The position numbers and the translations under genes were made by a program. Shown here in pieces: positions 26,061 to 34,615 of a DNA stretch of 64,000 nucleotides (positions are counted from its first letter, which is position 1; every line of letters begins with the position of its first letter). Under the pieces are notes generated by a model. It made no database searches and was not told the origin of the DNA. It was given only the letters and a program-made list of their open reading frames with translations. The stretch comes from Flavivirga rizhaonensis (GTDB lineage: Bacteria; Bacteroidota; Bacteroidia; Flavobacteriales; Flavobacteriaceae): positions 124,001-188,000 of the forward strand of contig NZ_SRSO01000005.1 of the NCBI RefSeq assembly GCF_004791695.1, written 5' to 3'.

Positions 26061-28973
26061 CTAATACCATTCACTTAAAATAAAACTATTAAGCCACACC
26101 GCTTTTTGTTCTGGGCTACTAAATATAATACTTATGGGATTTATCCCATCAGATTCAATATAAATTTCGGTACTTTTAAAACCATCCTTTTGCATATCTT
26201 TCCCTTCTGTAACCTTTATATTTTGTTTTATTGATGTTTTATTGACATCATTAATAAGAATGTCCAAACTTTTAGAGTAAGGGATTTTATAGACTTGATA
26301 TGTCGTCATTTTTTCTTGATTAGGATCCATACCATCTGTATTTGTTCTTGGAGCATGATGTGTAGTGTTTAATTTGTACTTTCCTTTTTTAAGTCCAAAA
26401 AACTCTAGTTTTAATCCTTCTTTTGATGTTCCTAAGACTCCATCTCCATTAGCAAATCCGTATTTTCCAATAACATTTATTTCGCCCAACCAACGGGTAT
26501 GAGAGGCGTGACCTCCAATACCCTCAATTGATGCTGAAAACCCTCCAAACTCAGTAAAATCTTTACTAGAGTTGCTATTGTCTTTACTATTCCAGGCTCT
26601 CCATCCAAACTGAACCAATTGTTGGTGTTCACCTAAATCGACCTTGACCTTTTCAAAATCAAAAATGGGTTCAGCATGTAATTGAATCATATCATTATTG
26701 CCTTTTTTTGTAATAACCTTTGCGTGTCCTGATTTTAGACCTTTTGCCTTTGCAGATATTAAAATTTCTCCTGGAGCATTTCCTGATTTTATTAAAACTG
26801 CTGCAACACCGTATTCTGTATTCATTGGGTTAGAACCAATACCTTCTTTATCACCAACAATTTCAGCAGGTCCTTTTAACGAAAACTCTATTTCCATATT
26901 GGCATCACGAATAATGGTTCCGTTTTTGTCAACAACTTTTGCATAACCCACTAAAATATCAGAACCATCTGCAATAAACTCTCTACCAGATTGATCTAAT
27001 TCTAGAACAATTTTATAAGGCTCTTCGGGTGTAAAAGCACTTTGTGTTGTGACAATTTTTCCATCGGTTATTCCATTTGCTATAATTTTTCCTGATTCAT
27101 AATTAGATGTTGAAAATATAAAAGGGGCATGTTTTAAATATCGGTATTCATCTTTTTTAGAAGGTTCTTGAATAGCCATAGTTTTTCCATTTACAATTAA
27201 TTCTACTTTTTCAGAATTACTAAAGACAACGACTTCGTTTGTTCCTTCTTTCCAATCTGTTTCTATATATAGGTAAGGGGCATTCGTTAATTCGGCTTTA
27301 TACCAAGCAAGGCCAGGTTTGGGATATCTAAAAATGGTCATGAAACCACTACGACTTCGATCCTTTGGGTTTTCTGAAGGATGAAATGTATAATATGCAT
27401 GAGCCGTCCAAGAAATTAACCCTAGCTTCATTGGGTTATCTAAATAGTCATTAACCGCTTCAGGGCCTCGACGTCCCTCCATTGCTAAGATTGGTTCGTC
27501 TTTGCTCCAATAATAAGGCCCGTAAACCATTTGTCCATATATATCAGTTAACCCTGAGGTTTGCCAACCTGTCCATCGACTACTCTGTGACGCAGTGAAA
27601 CGGAATGGGTCTTCCTGCTTAATTACATTATGCGCCCTAGGGACATAACCCCGATGATTAATGCCTGCGCCCCAGATAAAAACTGAAGGATGGTTTCTAT
27701 GATTTCTAACCATAGTTCTTGCGGCTTTTTCGTAATTATTAAACCAATCTTCATTACCAATAGACATCCAAGTTGGGGCTTCTTCATAAACCAACATACC
27801 AAGCTTATCGCAAGCTTCTATAATGGCATTATCGTGCGGATAATGAGCCGTTCTTAAAACATTCATCCCCAATTCTTTTAGTTGTAATACATCTTTGTAA
27901 TGCAATGCATTTGGAACTGCATCACCAATAAAACCATAGTGTTGATGCCTGTTAGTCCCTATTAACTTAATTGGTTTTCCGTTAAGTAATACCCCTTCTT
28001 TATTACTAATTTCAATTTTTCTGAAACCAATCTTGCTTTCTTTTTGATCTACTGGTTTACCATTATCTAGAACTAGCGTATGTACACGATATAAATACGG
28101 ATTATCAATTGACCAAAGATGAAAATCGTCTTCTATACTTCCTATTTGATTAAAAACAACATCACTACCCGATGCAATAATTTTTGTTTGTGATAATTTA
28201 AGTACTACAATTCCTTTACGATTTATTAATCTACTTATCACTGTGGTTTTCTTGATTGAATCAGTCTCGTTCCTGACTGCTGTTTTTATATTTACTGTTC
28301 CATTCATATTAACAGGATCTACAGTTGGTGTTGTAATATATTGCCCTGTCATTTCTCCCTCCCAATTAAATGTAATATGTAATGGGTTAGTTTCAACTAG
28401 ATAAACATCCCTGTACATACCCGCAAATTTTATATAATCCATTGGTCCTGGATCTGGCGGAACATCATTTTTTTTTCGGTTATCAGCTAAGACAGTAACT
28501 AGATTGGTTGTTCCAAAATTTACATATTCTGTAATGTCAAAATGAAATGGTGTATACCCTCCAACACCATATTCTCCAACATGCTTACCATTTACCCATA
28601 CATTTGTTACCTGATGTACCCCTTCAAACTCCAGAAATACTTTTTTGTTTTTGTTTGAGGATACTTCAATCTCTTTTCTGTACCATCCTACTTTTCTCAT
28701 AAAGGTTTCTTGATATTTATCATCCATGCATCCATTTAAACCCATAGAGGTTAGCTCTAAACCATGAGGGACATTTACTGTTTTCCATTTAGAATCGTCA
28801 AAAGAAGGCATAAAGTAATTAGCATCTGGTTCACCTAAATGAAATTTCCATCCATTATTTATTTTTAATTTGGATCGATCTGTTGAAGGGTATCCTCCAG
28901 GAAAGCTTTTGCTTTGGGCCAAAACGAGGGAGGACATTATCATTAAAATTAAAGCAAACCTGTGGTTATTCAT
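26061..28973 (-). CDS. Exported glycoside hydrolase family 2 protein with altered acid/base site
   Basis: 970 residues: signal peptide (ending LVLAQ, 19-20), a GH2 sugar-binding domain (about 37-195), an immunoglobulin-like domain (about 205-318), a TIM barrel (about 320-560), further beta domains and a malectin-like C-terminal region. GH2 marks are clear: GTNRHQHYG near 339, NVLRTAHYPHDN near 371, EEAP at 397-400. The expected acid/base motif Trp-Ser-x-Gly-Asn-Glu after RNHPS reads Trp-Gly-Ala-Gly-Ile-Asn (434-439), so Glu is Asn439. The nucleophile region PILAMEGRRG keeps Glu499. Substrate is unknown. No TonB-dependent receptor or susC/susD pair lies nearby. Confidence 0.85.
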   Translation of the reverse strand: MNNHRFALILMIMSSLVLAQSKSFPGGYPSTDRSKLKINNGWKFHLGEPDANYFMPSFDDSKWKTVNVPHGLELTSMGLNGCMDDKYQETFMRKVGWYRKEIEVSSNKNKKVFLEFEGVHQVTNVWVNGKHVGEYGVGGYTPFHFDITEYVNFGTTNLVTVLADNRKKNDVPPDPGPMDYIKFAGMYRDVYLVETNPLHITFNWEGEMTGQYITTPTVDPVNMNGTVNIKTAVRNETDSIKKTTVISRLINRKGIVVLKLSQTKIIASGSDVVFNQIGSIEDDFHLWSIDNPYLYRVHTLVLDNGKPVDQKESKIGFRKIEISNKEGVLLNGKPIKLIGTNRHQHYGFIGDAVPNALHYKDVLQLKELGMNVLRTAHYPHDNAIIEACDKLGMLVYEEAPTWMSIGNEDWFNNYEKAARTMVRNHRNHPSVFIWGAGINHRGYVPRAHNVIKQEDPFRFTASQSSRWTGWQTSGLTDIYGQMVYGPYYWSKDEPILAMEGRRGPEAVNDYLDNPMKLGLISWTAHAYYTFHPSENPKDRSRSGFMTIFRYPKPGLAWYKAELTNAPYLYIETDWKEGTNEVVVFSNSEKVELIVNGKTMAIQEPSKKDEYRYLKHAPFIFSTSNYESGKIIANGITDGKIVTTQSAFTPEEPYKIVLELDQSGREFIADGSDILVGYAKVVDKNGTIIRDANMEIEFSLKGPAEIVGDKEGIGSNPMNTEYGVAAVLIKSGNAPGEILISAKAKGLKSGHAKVITKKGNNDMIQLHAEPIFDFEKVKVDLGEHQQLVQFGWRAWNSKDNSNSSKDFTEFGGFSASIEGIGGHASHTRWLGEINVIGKYGFANGDGVLGTSKEGLKLEFFGLKKGKYKLNTTHHAPRTNTDGMDPNQEKMTTYQVYKIPYSKSLDILINDVNKTSIKQNIKVTEGKDMQKDGFKSTEIYIESDGINPISIIFSSPEQKAVWLNSFILSEWY

Positions 28974-29133
28974 CTTTTAAATATTTATTTCTGACTTGTA
29001 AAATTATTTAAGCCTGTATAGTTTCTAATAAATATATTAAATAGCATTAAAAACCAGATAAACTGATGTTCAAATGATTATAACATATGTTTAATTAAAC
29101 CTTAAATTATAATGTTTTTTAGAAGGAAAGATA

Positions 29134-30165
29134 TTATTGTTTTAAAGTTATTCTAATAACTTTTTCGATCACTGTTTCAGGTGTAATACTACCAGCTGCA
29201 TTTTTATAACTTTCTGGGTATTTGCTTCCATAAACGGAAGTAGGGATTTCTGGAAACCGATTCCTATCTGATAATAAAGCATAATCCTTAGCCTGATTAA
29301 AAGGTGCAAATCCAGCATAAGGATGTGTAACTCCCCATATAGTTACCACCTTTATACCTAACATCGCCGCTATATGTGCATTGCCAGAATCCATAGAAAG
29401 CATCACATCAAGATTAGATATAACATCCAATTCTTCGTCTAGCAATAATTTTCCAGCAATATTGATAGTGTTTTCAAAAGAAGCTTCAAAATTATTTAAA
29501 ATAGCTACTTCTTTTTCTCCACCACCAAATAAAATTACTTTATAATCTTTTGAAAGCGTTTCTATAACTCTTTCCATCAAACCTAACGGATACATTTTTC
29601 CTTCATGTGCCGCAAAAGGAGCAATGCCAATCATTTTCTTAGAATTTTGACCGATAATTGCTAAAGTCTTTTCATTTAGAATAGATTTATTTGGAAATGT
29701 TGGGTTTGATAAATCTAACTTAAAACCTAAAGCATCAAACACATCAACATACCTTTGATGCGTAGTCTTTAATTGCTGAAATATTTTACCAGAAACCAAA
29801 GCTTTCTTTTCCGTTCTCCCTTTATCTATCTGAATGAACTGTGTTCCAAAGAACAAAAACTTTAAAATTTTACTGCGCAGAACATTATGTAAATCTGCTA
29901 CCACATCAATCTCTAGCTTTTTTAATGCTTTAGAAAGTTTAAAAAGTCCTGATAGACCTTTATGCTTTCCTTTAACATCAGCAGGAAAAACAGTAACATT
30001 TTTTAAGTCTCGGAAAAAGGGAGAAAAAAGGGCGCGTGTTAAAATCGTTATTTTTAGTTCAGGGTGCTGATGTGTAAGTGCACGTAAAACAGGAATAGTC
30101 ATAGCTACGTCTCCCATGGCTGAGAGGCGAATAACCAAAATGTGTGTTGATGGTTTAGTTAGCAA
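29134..30165 (-). CDS. Glycosyltransferase family 9 (ADP-heptose:LPS heptosyltransferase-like)
   Basis: 343 residues, GT-B fold of family GT9, which adds heptose to LPS core from ADP-heptose. Clear family blocks are ILVIRLSAMGDVAMTIPVLR at the N-terminus (about 10-29), GIAPFAAHEGKMYP and SMDSGNAHIAAMLGIKVVTI. It should act on the cytoplasmic face of the inner membrane. In related genomes a GT9 gene follows a DUF4254 gene directly; here a 1.7-kb AlbA_2 gene separates them. Confidence 0.88.
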   Translation of the reverse strand: MLTKPSTHILVIRLSAMGDVAMTIPVLRALTHQHPELKITILTRALFSPFFRDLKNVTVFPADVKGKHKGLSGLFKLSKALKKLEIDVVADLHNVLRSKILKFLFFGTQFIQIDKGRTEKKALVSGKIFQQLKTTHQRYVDVFDALGFKLDLSNPTFPNKSILNEKTLAIIGQNSKKMIGIAPFAAHEGKMYPLGLMERVIETLSKDYKVILFGGGEKEVAILNNFEASFENTINIAGKLLLDEELDVISNLDVMLSMDSGNAHIAAMLGIKVVTIWGVTHPYAGFAPFNQAKDYALLSDRNRFPEIPTSVYGSKYPESYKNAAGSITPETVIEKVIRITLKQ

Positions 30166-30184
30166 TTTACACTATTTAGGATAA

Positions 30185-30295
30185 ATTTTTGGACATTTTT
30201 GGACATTTTAAATATCTGATATTCAAGTGATTAATAGATATTATTGACAAAAATCTTGTTTTGTTAACATTTTTTTGGACATTTTTTGGACGTTT
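30185..30295. repeat. Four direct TTTTTGGAC repeats beside the AlbA_2 gene
   Basis: TTTTTGGACATTTTTGGACA (from 30186) and TTTTTTGGACATTTTTTGGA (from 30271) give four TTTGGAC sites in two tandem pairs about 85 bases apart, with 11-12 base spacing inside each pair. On the minus strand they read TGTCCAAAAA. The second pair runs into the stop codon of the AlbA_2 gene. They may be regulator binding sites or insertion scars. Confidence 0.7.
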
Positions 30296-32027
30296 AATTT
30301 TCTTTGTTTTTAGTTTTTCTAACCATATCAATGGCTTGTGAAATCACTTCCATTTCTTTAATATAACTTTCTCCTAATATATACTTAGTCCCTTTACCAC
30401 TTCCAACTTGCTCAATCATTTTATCACTCACAAATTTATCTACTCTAGCCCTTACTTGTCTCCTAGATAATTTTCCTTCAAATAGATTTGCTAGATCTCC
30501 CATTTTAACATATTTTTCTTTATTTAAAAACTGAATGATTTTAGATAAAACTTCATTATCATCAGGTTCAAGTAAATTATAATATTTAGTTTTTTCATCA
30601 GTAAACTCATAATAGTCCTTCGAAAGTATGTAAAAAATAGCATTTGTTTTACCTCTTCTTTCAATAAGCTTTTTATCAATAAGTTTATTTAATTGTTCTA
30701 AATCGAGATCCTTCTTAGGCGTTCTTTTTTTTATTTTGTTTAATGTAATAACTTCTAAAACTGATAACTTTTTATGTTCGGGAAGTTCCTTTTGAATGGA
30801 ATCAATAAATAAAGCAAATGCCCTATCTTTTATTACTGCTGATAGTTTTAATGTAACTTGAAAATAATCAGATTTTGAATAATCTGGCTCTGACTTCCCT
30901 TCCGAAAGAGTTTTGTAAAATATTTTATCTACGCCTTGACCTGAACGTTCGACGATTCCTGTTTTTTGTAAAACATTTGCTAAAAGTCTATTCCTCGGTG
31001 TACTTGGAGTATTTAATAAATTATTTAATGTTACTCCCATAGGAAATCCTCCAGCATTAATAATGTCTAACCTTTGAGGATATTGTTTAATTACAATCTC
31101 AGACGACCTTCTATAATCTCTATGAGTAATGGCGTTATTTAAAGCTTCTCTTATTACTTCCTCATTAAAATATGGAACATTAAAGATGTAAGGCCCTTCT
31201 TGAATTGGAAAACTTCCATTTCTCAAATTAATAGTATTCCATAAATCATCTATTAACTTGAAAAAAGGCTGTGAAAACTTCAACCTATTGTCAAATGGTA
31301 TTTGGTTTTCAAGACCTCTATATTCTAACATTATCGTCGCCTGTGGAAGTTTTTCGACGAGAATATCTTCTTTTGCTAATAAAATTAATGCAGCATTTGT
31401 TAGTTTATTACCCTTAAGTAACTCTAAATCTGAAAGTACCTGATGGTTAGGCAACAACATAAATTGTTTGTTATTTTGTGCTATTGAATATTTCTCTTTT
31501 AAAATTTCAATAGCCTCAATATCTAAGTCTGATATTTTCAACCCATCACAAAATAACTCTGAAAAATCAGGTTCTTGTTCTTGAATAATTTTCAAATGCC
31601 TCTCATCAGACATTGGCTTCAACTCTTCTCCAACCCTCATTAATGGCACATCTTCAAATTTAAAAACTTTCCCTGCTGGACGTGATGGAACTTCAATTAC
31701 CAAAACTCTCTTGTCTTTTTCAAATAATTCATAAACCTCAGGTCTTATCAGGGTATCTCTATAAATTTTAGCTTCTAAATCTCCAATTGAATTTTTATTC
31801 TGTGAAGTACCTACAACCTGATGAGGATAATTGTCACTCATTCCTATTACTAAATACCCTCCCCCTTCATTACATAGCGCAGTAACATATCCTAATATAC
31901 ACCTTCTTCTATCTGATGGTTTCAACTTAGAACCTCCATCATAAGAAACATTTCCTCTTTCGCCTCTTTTAAATTCAACCTTGTCTTCAGATTCCTTAAG
32001 ATTTTTTAATTCTTCAATTGTAATCAT
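30294..32027 (-). CDS. AlbA_2 / RecG-like HATPase domain protein
   Basis: 577 residues from ATG at 32027 (MITIEELKNLKESED); a TTG two codons upstream is less likely. N-terminal Schlafen-type AlbA_2 domain (about 1-125) with the conserved Glu-Phe-Lys at 18-20 and ALCNEGGGYLVIGMSD. The middle segment has the HATPase_c_4 block EVIREALNNAITHRDYRR and IVERSGQGVDKI, and C-terminal winged-helix segments follow. Annotated relatives are called ATP-binding proteins or transcriptional regulators, and AlbA_2 domains also occur in defence systems. It stands alone between DUF4254 and GT9 genes, so it looks like an insertion into an envelope operon. Confidence 0.8.
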   Translation of the reverse strand: MITIEELKNLKESEDKVEFKRGERGNVSYDGGSKLKPSDRRRCILGYVTALCNEGGGYLVIGMSDNYPHQVVGTSQNKNSIGDLEAKIYRDTLIRPEVYELFEKDKRVLVIEVPSRPAGKVFKFEDVPLMRVGEELKPMSDERHLKIIQEQEPDFSELFCDGLKISDLDIEAIEILKEKYSIAQNNKQFMLLPNHQVLSDLELLKGNKLTNAALILLAKEDILVEKLPQATIMLEYRGLENQIPFDNRLKFSQPFFKLIDDLWNTINLRNGSFPIQEGPYIFNVPYFNEEVIREALNNAITHRDYRRSSEIVIKQYPQRLDIINAGGFPMGVTLNNLLNTPSTPRNRLLANVLQKTGIVERSGQGVDKIFYKTLSEGKSEPDYSKSDYFQVTLKLSAVIKDRAFALFIDSIQKELPEHKKLSVLEVITLNKIKKRTPKKDLDLEQLNKLIDKKLIERRGKTNAIFYILSKDYYEFTDEKTKYYNLLEPDDNEVLSKIIQFLNKEKYVKMGDLANLFEGKLSRRQVRARVDKFVSDKMIEQVGSGKGTKYILGESYIKEMEVISQAIDMVRKTKNKEN

Positions 32028-32047
32028 AAACAAGTATTATACAAATT

Positions 32048-32653
32048 CTATTTCTGCCCTCTCAATACTGGGTTTAATTCATCATCATTGTACATTTTCA
32101 TTTGTTTGTAAACTTTCATGTACTTATCCCCTTTTCCAATATCACTAAGTAAGGTATCAATAGCTGTAGATAAATCTACACGTTGCTCCAATAAAACATT
32201 TAATTTTTTCTGGCAAGCCTCTCTATGGGCACCTGAAGCATCTGTTCTTGTAGCCTCTTCGTTCATATGATAAACTTTTAATGCCAAAATAGATAATCTA
32301 TCGACTCCCCAAGCTGGGCTTTCAGTATTAATAGTCGCATCTGCTTTTACTGAAACATCTTTATACTTTTCAAGAAAATAACTATCAATATATTCAACCA
32401 TATCTGTTCTGTCTTGGTTTGAAGCATCAATTTGTCGCTTCAATGTTAAAGCAGCAACAGGATTTATTTGAGGATCTCTAATAATATCTTCATAATGCCA
32501 TTGTACAGTATCGATCCAACATTTTCTATATAACAAATGCTCTAATAAATCACTTTTATCATATGCATTTTGAAAAGGTTGGTCTACGGTATTTATTATA
32601 TGATACTTTTCAATAACATCTTGAAATATTTTGTTGGCTTTTTCTGTAAACAT
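32048..32653 (-). CDS. DUF4254 family protein
   Basis: 201 residues, all helical, no signal peptide. It fits DUF4254, a Bacteroidota family of unknown function normally encoded next to a GT9 glycosyltransferase. Conserved-looking blocks include LLYRKCWIDTVQWHYEDIIR and VDRLSILALKVYHM. A role in LPS core synthesis is inferred from linkage only. It is divergent from upp with a 74-base gap. Confidence 0.8.
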   Translation of the reverse strand: MFTEKANKIFQDVIEKYHIINTVDQPFQNAYDKSDLLEHLLYRKCWIDTVQWHYEDIIRDPQINPVAALTLKRQIDASNQDRTDMVEYIDSYFLEKYKDVSVKADATINTESPAWGVDRLSILALKVYHMNEEATRTDASGAHREACQKKLNVLLEQRVDLSTAIDTLLSDIGKGDKYMKVYKQMKMYNDDELNPVLRGQK

Positions 32654-32727
32654 GTTGTCTTAATTTTAAAGTGTAAATATACTTCATATTTAATTAACTT
32701 TACTACTCAAAAAACGATATAAACACC

Positions 32728-33381
32728 ATGAATATTCACAATATATCTAAAGAAAATTCCATATTAAATACTTTCATTTCTGAAATTAGAAATACTCATA
32801 TTCAAAAAGACAGTATGCGCTTTCGAAGAAATATTGAACGTATTGGAGAAATTTTGGGTTATGAAATGAGTAAATCTTTAAATTATATAGCTTCAACTGT
32901 TGAGACTCCTTTAGGAAATTGCAACATTAATTTATTAAATAATGATATTGTTTTATGTTCTATCCTAAGAGCTGGTGTACCATTACACAATGGATTGCTT
33001 AATTATTTTGATACCGCTGAAAATGCTTTTATATCTGCTTACAGACACCATAAACATAATCCCGAAAGTTTTGAAATCATCGTAGAGTATTTGGCTTGCC
33101 CTGATTTAGAAGACAAAACACTTATTCTTGCAGATCCCATGCTAGCGACTGGACAATCCATGGTGGCTACTTCCGAGGCCTTAAAGCCATTTGGAACACC
33201 TAAAGAAGTCCACTTAATTAGTGTTATAGGAGCTCCAGAAGGCGTTAACTTTGTTAAAAATAATTTTGATGACAAAACACATTTATGGATTGCGGCTATT
33301 GATGATAAACTAAATGATAAAGGTTATATTATTCCAGGCCTTGGAGATGCAGGCGACTTAGCTTTTGGAGAAAAACTATAA
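32728..33381 (+). CDS. upp: Uracil phosphoribosyltransferase
   Basis: 217 residues. Converts uracil and PRPP to UMP in pyrimidine salvage. It shows the PRPP-binding loop LADPMLATGQSM, the ILRAGVPLHNGL block and the C-terminal uracil-binding region GYIIPGLGDAGDLAFGE. Length is normal. The 3' end overlaps the stop of the convergent DUF6427 gene by six bases, leaving no room for a separate terminator. Confidence 0.95.
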   Translation: MNIHNISKENSILNTFISEIRNTHIQKDSMRFRRNIERIGEILGYEMSKSLNYIASTVETPLGNCNINLLNNDIVLCSILRAGVPLHNGLLNYFDTAENAFISAYRHHKHNPESFEIIVEYLACPDLEDKTLILADPMLATGQSMVATSEALKPFGTPKEVHLISVIGAPEGVNFVKNNFDDKTHLWIAAIDDKLNDKGYIIPGLGDAGDLAFGEKL

Positions 33382-34299
33382 CAATAGTGTTATAAATGGA
33401 ACTATAATAAGTAGGGACAGAAATACTTCTTTAAACCATTTTTCCTGAATAATCTCAATGTAATTTGTAATAATTATAGTTAGTGGTGCAAACATAAATA
33501 AAAATTCACTTCCGTTTTTTTCGGGGGCTTGAATCACTATCAGAAATGTAATTACAACCGCAATCATAATAATTTTAAAAGAGGCTCTAAAGGCTTTTTT
33601 CTTCTTTTTAATATTCTGTAAATAAAATATGGATGACCAAATTCCGAAAGACAATAACAAAGTAATAGCAACTAAAAACTTTATTGAATTATAGTTACTA
33701 AAATCATAACTAATTTTTGGTGAGATATTAAATATTTCGAAAAAATTATCATACACAATTATAGAGGTACTTATAGAAATCACAAAAACAGTAACGACTC
33801 CTACAAAGGGCATAATCCAATGTCTCAATTTGTTATCTGTATATAAAATTAGAGTAACCAGTATTAAGGCAAAAAATAAAATAGTCCAAAAATAAAATAG
33901 CGATGCAATAGCTACCCAAAAAGCAGCATCAAATAATTTCTTTTTTACATTTTTTGGGGATCGCAAACTCATTGTACGTCTTAAACCTAGTAAAACAAAA
34001 AAGTTAGAAAGAATTATTTCTGTACTCATGGTAGTTTGTACAATTAACAATAAAAACAAACTAAATAGTAAAATTTCATAGTTGTTCTTCTTTGTTAAAT
34101 TATTTTTACTAACGATAAAATCTAAAAGCAAAACAGAGATGTAACAAACTAAAAGTAAAAGAATTTGCTTCAATATAAACCCTAATGTTATTGGTTCGTT
34201 TATTAATTTTACCCTAGCTATTATAAAAGCTAAAAGCATAATAAAAAAAACAATGATGAAATTTATTGATTTAGATTTACTAAAAATGCTTGTTATCAT
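33376..34299 (-). CDS. DUF6427 family membrane protein
   Basis: 307 residues with about nine hydrophobic segments. It fits DUF6427, a flavobacterial membrane family usually placed next to upp. Function is unknown. The positively charged SLRSPKNVKKK and NIKKKKKAFR loops suggest cytoplasmic turns. Its start lies close to the divergent promoter of the DUF6341 gene. Confidence 0.75.
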   Translation of the reverse strand: MITSIFSKSKSINFIIVFFIMLLAFIIARVKLINEPITLGFILKQILLLLVCYISVLLLDFIVSKNNLTKKNNYEILLFSLFLLLIVQTTMSTEIILSNFFVLLGLRRTMSLRSPKNVKKKLFDAAFWVAIASLFYFWTILFFALILVTLILYTDNKLRHWIMPFVGVVTVFVISISTSIIVYDNFFEIFNISPKISYDFSNYNSIKFLVAITLLLSFGIWSSIFYLQNIKKKKKAFRASFKIIMIAVVITFLIVIQAPEKNGSEFLFMFAPLTIIITNYIEIIQEKWFKEVFLSLLIIVPFITLLL

Positions 34300-34319
34300 T
34301 AACTCTTTTTGTATTTTTG
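34290..34319 (+). promoter_or_regulatory. Promoter of the DUF6341 gene
   Basis: TTG at 34290-34292, a 19-base spacer and TATTTTTG at 34312-34319 match the Bacteroidota consensus TTG-N17-23-TAnnTTTG. Transcription should begin near 34327, about 42 bases before the ATG at 34369. The leader contains a small inverted repeat, TAACTAA-AA-TTAGTTA (34334-34349). Confidence 0.75.
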
Positions 34320-34368
34320 CTACGTAAATATACTAACTAAAATTAGTTAAAAACAATAAATATAACCC

Positions 34369-34596
34369 ATGAAAGATTTCTTTTACGCTATACAGGATTT
34401 ATTTGTCAACGTTCTTTTCGCACCATATGATGCTTTAAGAGCTCTTGAGCTAGAAAATTGGTTTGCTGCAAATACCGTTTCTTGGATTTTCCTTATTATA
34501 GGTTTTGTTGCTATGATTTATTGGATGAAGCAACTTAAAATGTTTAACGATAATAATGAAGAAGACAAGAGTGTTTCTTCACACTCGTTTTTGTAA
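34369..34596 (+). CDS. Small membrane protein, DUF6341-like
   Basis: 75 residues: an amphipathic N-terminal helix (KDFFYAIQDLFVNVLFAPYD), one membrane helix near 40-58 (SWIFLIIGFVAMIYW) and an acidic tail. Matches a small conserved flavobacterial protein found next to upp and DUF6427 genes (DUF6341, from memory). Function is unknown. Coding is supported by a strong promoter upstream and by a terminator hairpin that overlaps its last codons. Confidence 0.7.
   Translation: MKDFFYAIQDLFVNVLFAPYDALRALELENWFAANTVSWIFLIIGFVAMIYWMKQLKMFNDNNEEDKSVSSHSFL
34569..34592 (+). terminator. Intrinsic terminator overlapping the DUF6341 gene end
   Basis: Stem GAGTGT (34569-34574) and ACACTC (34581-34586) with a six-base loop, then GTTTTTG. 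The T-run lies in the last codons, just before the stop at 34594-34596. It separates this gene from convergent purD. Confidence 0.7.
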
Positions 34597-34615
34597 AATT
34601 ACTTTCATTATAAAA

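Noticed and set aside
27750..27775. SIGNE stretch (residues 404-408) of the GH2 protein as the acid/base motif
   Set aside because: It lies upstream of the RNHPS strand in the loop after the EEAP strand. The structurally expected position follows RNHPS, where the sequence is WGAGIN.
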